NCBI GenBank assembly: GCA_003508835.1
Contig: PUFA01000210.1
Span: 748,501-812,500, forward strand
Reading direction: 5' to 3'
From: Eonycteris spelaea
Lineage: Eukaryota; Chordata; Mammalia; Chiroptera; Pteropodidae
Length of the DNA stretch: 64,000 nucleotides
The translations under genes were made by a program, and so were the position numbers. Positions 56,440 through 64,000 of this stretch are shown one piece after another (the first letter of the stretch is position 1; the number at the start of each line of letters is the position of its first letter). A model generated the notes under the pieces. The model was not told the origin of the DNA and did not search any database. It worked only from the letters and a program-made list of their open reading frames with translations.

Positions 56440-57370
56440 TTCTTCGAATCATATTATTCAGTAATAAAAACAAATAAAATATTTTCCTTTTTCGCTACCA
56501 CATGGATCTGTGCTACAACATGGATGGACCTTGAGAACATCGTGCCAAGTGAAAAAGCCAGTCACAAAGGATCATATATTGCATGATTCTATTTACATAA
56601 TACATAATAGGTGTAGAGACCCATTTGGGCCTCCAGAGTTCACATAAAGATTATTTAAATTTAAGACTGAGATATGGCAGATGCCTTTTCCAGAGCTTCC
56701 TAATCTGACTAAAAGACAAAGCCTTCTAAGTGTGAAACTGCCATAAATCTCCTCAGGGAGCTTCACACCCAGGAAGACAGAGCACTCACACTAGAAAAGG
56801 AAAATTGCATAAACAAACTATCACAAACTGTTGCTTTTGTTTCCCTAAAAGCTCGTTTTCTTTCCTAAAAAAAAAAAAAAAAAAAAACCACCAAACTATT
56901 TGTTCTTCCCACAGAAGCCCTTTCTTTCCCCATCCACTCCCTATTGTATTGGTATAGAAAGTTCAGAGGGCCTCTTCCTCTGAATGGTTCTGCATGCATA
57001 TGAATAAAACTTGTTTTCTTTTCTCCTGATAATCTATCATTAATTCAAGGCCCCGTTGTTGAATCTAAATTGGCAGAGGGAAAGTTCTTCCTTCCGACAT
57101 AGGCAAATAGAATAGGTAAATCTACGGAGACAGAAAGTAGATTGGTGTTTGCCTTGTGATGGTGGTTGGGTGGGAGGATATTGGGGACAATTAGAAATAA
57201 CTGTTAATGAATAGGGGGTTTACTCTGGGGGGTAGTGAGAATGTTCTTAAATTGTTTGTGATGATGGTTGCGCAACTCTGTGAAATTACTAAAAACCATT
57301 GAATTGTACACTTTAAAGGGAAAATTTTTTGGTATGGGAATTATATATCAAAGTTGGTATTTTTAAGAGT
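56440..57370 (+). mobile_element. L1 3' end split by a solo LTR
   Basis: The left part ends CATGATTCTATTTACATAATACATAATAGG; the right part resumes CAAATAGAATAGGTAAATC, GACAGAAAGTAGATTGG, GATGATGGTTGCGCAACTC and GAATTGTACACTTTAAAGGG. Removing 56612-57103 restores a normal L1 line. Confidence 0.85.
56612..57099 (+). mobile_element. Solo class I LTR with perfect 4-bp target duplication
   Basis: A 488-bp insert beginning TGTAGAGACC and ending CTTCCGACA, flanked by TAGG at 56608-56611 and 57100-57103. An ATGAATAAAACTTG polyadenylation-type signal lies about 100 nt before the end. A 4-bp duplication and TG...CA ends fit gammaretrovirus-like integration. It carries an A20 run near 56867-56887. Confidence 0.85.
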
Positions 57371-57544
57371 CTTTAAATCCCTCCTCTTGAATCCTCGTCT
57401 GGCTTTTCCCACCAGTCCAAAATGTGGTATTTTGATTCTTGCTCCATCTTGTCTCCAATCAAGTCCCCAGTATTGAAAGGATTGTCTTAAACCAAGCTTA
57501 AAATTCTCAATAAAATTTGACTTTCCTTCTGTTACCTAATGGAA

Positions 57545-57900
57545 AAGGGTCTGACCGACCACTCAACACACAGCAGAGCCAAACACTGAACATCCAGTTT
57601 TTCAGTGGAGAAACCAAAACAATTTATTGGTGGGGTGCCAAGCCTGGAGACCAGTAAGCTGATGCTCAAAATTCGAACTTCCATGGGTTTTGATCAAGGG
57701 TTTTTAAAGATAAAGATTGAAGGATGGGGGTCAGGGTCACAGCCAAAACTGATTGGTTAGTTCTTCTGTAAGCTTCTGTGTCTTTCCTTAGTCTGAGTAA
57801 TTTAGTTCCTGATGTCATCTTGTCTGATGCCTTCATCACTGTGCTTGGGTGGTCTAACTAGGTAGGAGGAACAAGATTCTGCAAAATAGCTCATAATTGT
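57545..57900 (-). mobile_element. LTR-like sequence, antisense
   Basis: On the minus strand GGCACCCCACCAATAAATTG is followed by TTTTGGTTTCTCCACTG, as at an LTR polyadenylation region. Limits and family are uncertain. Confidence 0.4.
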
Positions 57901-57963
57901 ATCTATAGGTATATCGTGACATTATCTTTAAAGCAAAAAGCAAAACAATAAATTAATAAATAA

Positions 57964-57995
<32 letters not shown>
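57964..57995. repeat. (GATA)8 microsatellite
   Basis: About eight GATA units in an A-rich context. Confidence 0.95.
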
Positions 57996-58329
57996 CAATA
58001 AAGCCAAAAGCAGAAACGAAACATCTCGTGACCTTTATTATTGTGTACGCTATCATTGTTTTGTGCTTACCTAGCTACATTTTTTTTATTATCTCAAGCA
58101 AAGTGAAAGAGAAAATGTTACCTTTTTGTACTCAAGCTGGCTAAAATTGAATTGTTATATAATGATTTTAAAAATGAAATTTTAATATCGATGGTGTACT
58201 TTTGTAAAATCAAAACTTAATTTTCTTTCTTTTGCTGAAAGGACAAAGTTTTCTTGGACTGTCAGTCTGTTTTTGATAAGTAATCTGCTAAGGGAACCCA
58301 AATTTTGCCAACCCTGAAGCTGCCTTTTG

Positions 58330-58830
58330 GGATATTAACTTTAAGCTGTTTATTATGAAACAAGCCTCAGAAACAACCTTTGAGCCTCCCCACCTTTACT
58401 GCCCAACAGATTCAGACAGAGAAACCTGCTTCAGGAAGGAAATCTTAGAAAAGTATGTGGTAAGTAAGAGGACATCAGGCAGGTGCCTATTAGCTGGATA
58501 CCTGCTGAGTCCCACTGTTTCTGAGCAGCCATGAAAGAATTTGCCTGCCCTGTACTTCCCACTCTTCCTCAAGTACTTGTAAATCACCCATTCTCGCTTC
58601 TGAAATCTAATACCGCTTCCTCTCCTTTCTCCTTTGTCCAAAAATGTTTTATTTACCCAATGTTTGGGAAATTTATTTTAATATATACCTATGTGAATTC
58701 CCCATGTGCATGTATTAAAATTTCGATTTCCTCCTGTTAACCTGTCTTTGTTAATTTGACTATTAGCACAGCTTGAAGAACTTAGAATGTGGGAGAAAAG
58801 TATTAATTTTTGTTATCCCCACACTGCCCC
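58330..58830 (+). mobile_element. LTR-like sequence (class I type)
   Basis: TTTCGATTTCCTCCTGTTAACCTGTC...TTAATTTGACTATTAGCAC resembles class I LTR 3' ends such as that at 54370-54450. The 5' limit is unclear and no duplication was found. Confidence 0.4.
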
Positions 58831-59499
58831 CAAAAGCAGATTCTGTGTTTTATCAAAATAATTTTCTGGGTTTTATGTTTTTTTAATCATATTGAGATGG
58901 GATATCACTTGTAAAATTCTTAATCTTTTAGCAGGAAATATAATGGAACATCTCTTGCAGAGTTAATCTTTTTAGTAAACCTAGTTAAATTTTCTTCCCT
59001 CCTTTCTTTGGAAAACAGGTCTCTCCCTCAAATCCTGCTAACTGCCCTGGTGACTCAGATCCTCTGGCTATTGATAAGGGTCATCAGCCCATTGTTAGCA
59101 GAAATGGTGTTAAGTCAGACAGGGCCCTTAGAGTCTGAGGAGGGAGGAGACTTTAGGCCAAAGATCTTTTTCACTATTTAAGAAATATATTAACCAAAAC
59201 CTTGTTTTTCCTTTACTCACTTAATAGGCAAATCAATAATAGAAAATAATAGATATGTATGTATTTAAATAATAAGATTTTGTATCTTCTTTTCCTTGTC
59301 TAGGACTGAGGTGCACTTCAGCAGGAAACCCAAGACCCCGCCCTGAGGGCAGAAAGGGAAAGAGCTACATGAAACCCCTGTAGGCAGGGACTACAGCCAT
59401 TCTCAGCAGGAAGCAGATACGGAAGAAGAGGCCTCCCATCCCTCAGTATCTATACTACTAATAAGAGGGTTCATGGTTCTTAGAAAAGAGTTAAGCAGG

Positions 59500-60110
59500 A
59501 AAGTTAGTTAAGGGGTTTCGGGTCTGCCTGCAAAGACTCTGAAGTCATCCTGTCCTAGAAGTGGTCTGCCCCAATCCGCCCACAATTAAGCAAACCAGAA
59601 GGCATTTTTTTTAACTTAAAGAAACCAGTAGGCAGAGTATTAGGTACTAGTTTAAGCCAGTCACTCACTCACACCTGCACAATGAAGACCCAACAACCTT
59701 CAACTCACCTGAGCCTCATTATACCATCATTATAATATGATGCATATGCCCAGAACTTCATTAATATCATATAACAGACTGAATTCTGGGAACAAACATG
59801 GGCAAAACAAAAATGATGAATCACTGCATCTTGTCAATCTTAGTTGTCAATTAAGGAAGCCCATTTTTCTAAGAAAAGTAACCACCCACAGCAAAAAGGG
59901 TTAAAAACCCGGAGACTTTGTTACCAGGCCTTTTGAGCCATACTTGTGTTCCTCAAGCCCACTTCCACTTCTGGAAGTGTACTTTCCTTTCTAATAAAAC
60001 ATTTCTTTTCTTCTTTATTTTGGTGTCTTGCTCAATTCTTTGTTCAAGACATCAAGAACCTGGACAATGTGGCAGGAGAGGACCCCACTCTCTGGTAACA
60101 GCATCTCTTA
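59500..60110 (+). mobile_element. Probable 5'-side LTR of the decayed retrovirus
   Basis: CTTTCTAATAAAACATTTC, then TTTTGGTGTCTTGCTCAATTC and CAAGAACCTGGACAATGTGG, looks like an R/U5 boundary. It lies just before the pol remnants. Limits are approximate. Confidence 0.45.
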
Positions 60111-60399
60111 AGAAAACTAAATCTTCTCAATAGCAAGAGTTCATCTTCTATATCTGTCTTTGAAAGCCTTTTTTGTTACTTTGCTTAAGTAGATAATTAA
60201 GTATTATTTCATTTAAAAAAAAAAAACAGCCCTGTGATCCTTATTTAATCAAGTATTCAAACCTTTTGATAAACTTCCCCCAAATCAAATTCTAATAGAA
60301 GTCTTTTTGATTCCAAAGTAACTTTGAGAATTCCCAGTGGACCCTGAAAAAATCTCAAAAAATTCATCTCTCCCCTTATAAACAGGGAGATGTTGAAGT

Positions 60400-62240
60400 A
60401 ATTACGCTTATTTTATATGATCAAGTACATGGGAAGCATTGTCAAGTATATAAGTGTTCCAGAAATTATGTGTAGTTCCTGGAAGTCTGCTATATCCCGG
60501 CATAAGATATTTGTCATTAAAATTGAGGCACACACTAAAACTACCAAACCTGAGTACCAAGGAAATGCCCTAGCTGACTTTCCATGCAAAGGCAGCAATG
60601 ACAAAATATATAAAGATTATGGAACTTGTGGATGAAGTCCATCCTGCTTTTGCAAAAATGACCCCTCATTGCCAGACTTTAGCTATCCTGATGTTCTTGT
60701 AACATGGCAACAGTCTGCTCCTGAATCAGAGAAGTTAAGATGAGTAAATAATGGCTGTAAATTAAATAAACAGGAGCATAGGAAATTGAAGGCAGCTGCT
60801 TGGTTCTTTCCCATTCCCTGGCAAACAACCTACCCTTTTTGGTTTGTTTTGTTTTTGTTTTGCTTTGTTTTGTTTTTATATTCTTTCATTCATCATAGTG
60901 CATGACTATATTCAAACTGGACTATATTCAACTGCCACTTACTAAGAGTTATCAATATGTTCTTGTTGCAGTCTGTATGTTTTCCTGATAGGCTGAAGCC
61001 TTCCTCAGTCATAAGGCTGATACACTCACATTGTCAAAGAAACTTGGAAAATATGTTTTCACTCCACATGAAAAGGTCACCATTAGACCAATGTCTATTG
61101 GTATATAACCTTTTGTTGATCCCTTGTTGCTTCGTGTTAGCGTGACCAGCTACTACTGTCTTATTCTCAAGCCAAATAATTCAAGGGATCCTGTTGGTTA
61201 TAGTCTAGAGCCTAGTGACTGGGAATTCTGGAAGCTTCATCAGAGAAGCATAGCTTATCAAGTACTCCTGACCACTGATACTGTTGCAAAACTAGAAGGC
61301 ATTGAACATTGGGTACACATCTCACAGTTGAAGAAGGCTCCATCTTCTGATTCTTCACACTATCTTTCTTCACACTATCTGGAGACCTCCAAATCAAATT
61401 GACTGGGAAAAGAAGTAGCTGACATCAATGTAGACTGATTCTGACTAAGATACTGGATCAAGACTTTCTACTTTAGCTGAACATAAAACCCTTTCTTCCC
61501 TTCTTTCTTTCCTTTACTCTGGCATTGGCCTGGAAAGATAACACCATCATCCATATCTCCCAAGCCATTGCTAAGTTGGGGTGACCTCTGGAATCTGGAA
61601 TCATTTTTTATTTCTGGCTAGGAGAAAATCCAACTAGCCCCTGCTTTGAATGAGCAATTGTACCCTGATAGGATTTATCCTTGTCTGTAGTGGTTATCAT
61701 TATTCTCCTTGGGACAATGAATTCCTAGATGGCTGGCACACAGCTGGGCAGTGACTCTTAGATTATCTGACTGTGCCCCTAACTGTTTTAGCAAGGCTTA
61801 CCAGGAGGCATTCATGATTCAGGAATCGCTTCCTTTGGCAGGGCCTTATTTTTCTGGTTAGCAATAGATACAAATGTGAATATGATCCGAACTCCTCCTT
61901 AACTCTTAAAGACATTGCAGATTTCATTGCTAAGGCATTAGTTGTCCAACAAAGATCCTTAGACTCTCTGACCAAAGGTGTTCTTGATTAACGAACAGCC
62001 TTGGTTATCTTTAGCTGAGCAAGGAGATATCTGTGCTATGGCCAACACCACCTGCTATACCTAGAACAATAATTCTGGGGAAATTGAAATTCGGGTACAT
62101 GAGATCATTAAGCATGCCATTTGGCTTAAAAGGATGACTCCTTCAGAGGAGTCTTTCTTTGACTGCTTGGGGTCTTGGGGACTCTGGAGGCTGTTACTTA
62201 GCTCTAGATAGTTTCTGCCATCTGACAATGCAGGAAATGC
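60400..62240 (+). pseudogene. Decayed class I endogenous retrovirus: pol and env fragments
   Basis: An RNase H/integrase-junction remnant lies at about 60500-60625 (reads GNALADF in frame). An integrase C-terminal remnant lies at about 61200-61350 (reads WVHISQLKKAP). Env transmembrane-subunit remnants lie at about 61770-62200 in more than one frame, including an ICAMANTTC segment. Stops and frame changes interrupt all of it; gag and most of pol are absent. The gammaretrovirus-like assignment rests on these short motifs. Confidence 0.75.
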
Positions 62241-62249
62241 TGCCAGATG

Positions 62250-62620
62250 ATCAAATTGTTTGAGAGGCCAAAAATTAGGGTTTTCATGTGAAATCTCCTG
62301 ATTTCTCAAATGTTAGAAAAACTGAAGTCCAAACAAAACATTTCCGCAGGGTAGATTCAGCCATGGATTACTATTTCTTGATTTTTGTATTAAAACATTT
62401 GAGTAAGGGAAGAAATGAGATCAGATTTGTGTTTTACAAATTTAGAGGAGGGTAAAATAGAGGAGAGGGTAGGAGACTGAAAATTATAAATTGAAGTTCA
62501 AATGTGAATTAATTGAGGCTCTCACTGAATTTGTGTTCCTGAGTTATAGTCCTTAGTAAGGCCCAAATAAAACTCTTTCTTAAATTTACAGGGATTTAGT
62601 TTTCTTTTTGTTAACAGTTC
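62250..62620 (+). mobile_element. Probable 3' LTR of the decayed retrovirus
   Basis: It follows the env remnant directly. GCCCAAATAAAACTCTTTC is a polyadenylation-type region and TTTTTGTTAACA a plausible 3' end near 62615. The 5' edge is a guess. Confidence 0.5.
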
Positions 62621-62639
62621 TCACGACAAGAAAAAAATT

Positions 62640-62760
62640 ATAACTATGTATGGTGATGAATGTTAACAAGACTTATAGTATAGTATATACAAATATTGAA
62701 TCATTATGTTATACACTTGAGACTAACGTAATAATATGTCAATTATATCTTAATTTAAAA
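62640..62760 (+). mobile_element. L1 3' terminal fragment
   Basis: TATGTATGGTGATGAATGTTAAC, ACACTTGAGACTAACGTAATAATATG and CAATTATATCTTAATTTAAAA match L1 3' ends. Confidence 0.75.
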
Positions 62761-63394
62761 GGCCACAAAATTATGTACACATTATAAAACAAATCACATT
62801 TTATATGAAGACTTTCAAACAAAATGATACTTATCTAACACATTGAAACATTTACATAGGAAAGGTTGAAGAAAAGAGGTAATGTATAAGTGAAAAAACA
62901 AACAAACAAGTAAGACCTTGATAGACCAATGATTACAGTGAATTATGAACTGAGCCCAATAAACTTAATCAGCTGTAACTTAATCAGATATCCCCAAAAA
63001 AATGTTAAAAAAAAAATAAGAAGTTACATCTCCTTAGCATGTCATAGACCAACCTCCATGATGGTCTTTGCTTACCTTACCAACCTCTATTTCCTATTCC
63101 CCTTCTGTGGAATGGATTCTGTGCTTGCATTTCCTTTACAAAGACTTTTTCAGACTAGCTGTAGAGCTTCATTTTGAGTTGTCCCTTATTGAACCTCAAA
63201 TTAAAATTTCACATTGTTATAATTATTTACATGCAAATGTGTCTTGCAATACTGTATGAACCCCTTGAAAGTATGGATCAGTGTATCCTTAGCACTTGTA
63301 ACAGGACTGGGTCCAAGGCAGAAGCCTGATAAATTATTTGGGATCAGTGACCATCTTGAACTAGAAGTCTCTCTCTTAAATTTTAGGAGACAGA

Positions 63395-63660
63395 ATAGAA
63401 AAATGGTTAAATGTATAAACTTTGGAGTAGCATGGATCTGTGTTTGGATTAGTTCTGTCACTCTCTGTCCTTGGGCAATTACTTAACCTCTCTAAATTTC
63501 AGTTTCTTACCTGTTAATTGAGAGAGAAATGACTGATAACACGACATTACATTCCTATAGAGTTGCTTTGAGGTTTAAATTATATGATAGAAGTAAAGTG
63601 CGAGTCCAGCTTCTGCCACATAGGAAGCCTCGATTAATAGTATTTATGATGGTAAATAAT
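63395..63660 (+). repeat. MIR SINE, preceded by an L2-like 3' end
   Basis: CTTTGGAGTAGCATGGATCTG, CCTTGGGCAATTACTTAACCTC, AATTTCAGTTTCTTACCTG and GAGGTTTAAATTATATGATAG match sense MIR. The stretch 63240-63350 resembles an L2 3' end. Confidence 0.8.
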
Positions 63661-64000
63661 TTATTTGAATATTTTAGTTTATGTGAGTAGAGTAAAGCTG
63701 TTTCATTTGCAAACCACTACTTGATAGGACAGTATAATCTATTATTTGCAACACCTTTCAATGGTTTAAATATGTTTTCCCTGGTTTATCTGTGTAGGAG
63801 ATCTTTGCCAGCTAAATTTGGGCTCCTTCTATCTACCTACAGACCTCATGACCAAGACTCCTAGAATACCTGATCCCAAAGACAAAGAGACAGCTAGTAA
63901 AGTCTTACTGATGCACAATTTACTTGCATTTTTCTCATTACTCATTCTCGTTCTCATTAAAGGCATACATTTAATTGAGATGTTTATACCATTTACATTT

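Larger units (their letters stand above)
43331..64000. other. Upstream flank of FEZ1, repeat-rich, no gene recognised
   Basis: Up to about 49.5 kb it holds MIRs, an antisense L1 piece, a MaLR element and MER20. After the SINE it becomes A/T-rich with L1 and LTR insertions, and 60.4-62.6 kb is a decayed class I retrovirus. Stretches such as 43340-44260, 48100-49520, 52700-53900 and 62770-63390 show nothing I can name. No open frame here reads like a cellular protein. Confidence 0.7.

Noticed and set aside
1..64000. CRISPR arrays, operons, prokaryotic promoters or an undescribed defence system
   Set aside because: The window is mammalian nuclear DNA. The tandem repeats present are microsatellites and short slippage duplications without a repeat-spacer pattern.

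Overview
The window looks like nuclear DNA of a placental mammal. It has one large multi-exon gene, long introns, a CpG-island promoter, many MIR, MER5A and MER20 relics, L1 fragments and LTR elements, and no bacterial or organellar features. The only lineage-informative repeat I could find is a tRNA-Val / 5S rRNA hybrid with a poly-A tail (49524-49756). Hybrids of that kind are, from memory, known from Old World fruit bats (Pteropodidae, the MEG SINE family). The apparent absence of the abundant SINEs of carnivores, horses, ruminants, primates or vespertilionid bats fits this. A megabat origin is therefore my best inference, not a proof.

The gene is FEZ1 (fasciculation and elongation protein zeta 1), a kinesin-1 cargo adaptor of neurons, on the minus strand. 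I place all nine coding exons (ATG at 37923, stop at 4755-4753), each with AG/GT splice sites and compatible phases. A short 3'UTR ends near 4415 after an AATAAA, and a likely non-coding first exon lies in a CpG island near 43.1-43.2 kb. The exons sum to 1176 nt, three short of the 1179 nt needed for the 392-residue protein. The missing bases are a 2-nt deletion in exon 3 (after 31150) and a 1-nt deletion in exon 5 (near 15144). Read literally, exon 3 gives a stop after 133 codons. The rest of the gene is clean, so two assembly errors are more likely than a dead gene, but only reads can decide.

Layout: 1-4.4 kb is the downstream flank (MIR, MER5A). 4.4-43.2 kb is FEZ1, with intron 3 (17.2-31.1 kb) filled by a chain of L1-type elements carrying nested LTRs. 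42.05-43.33 kb is the CpG island with a compound CA/CT microsatellite. 43.3-64 kb is the upstream flank: two MIRs, a MaLR element with LTR-internal-LTR structure and a further LTR nested in it (45.3-47.2 kb), MER20, the tRNA/5S SINE, L1 pieces, several LTRs (one with a perfect 4-bp target duplication) and a decayed class I endogenous retrovirus (about 60.4-62.6 kb). I see no second protein-coding gene. The long open frames in the CpG island and introns are compositional or repeat-derived.
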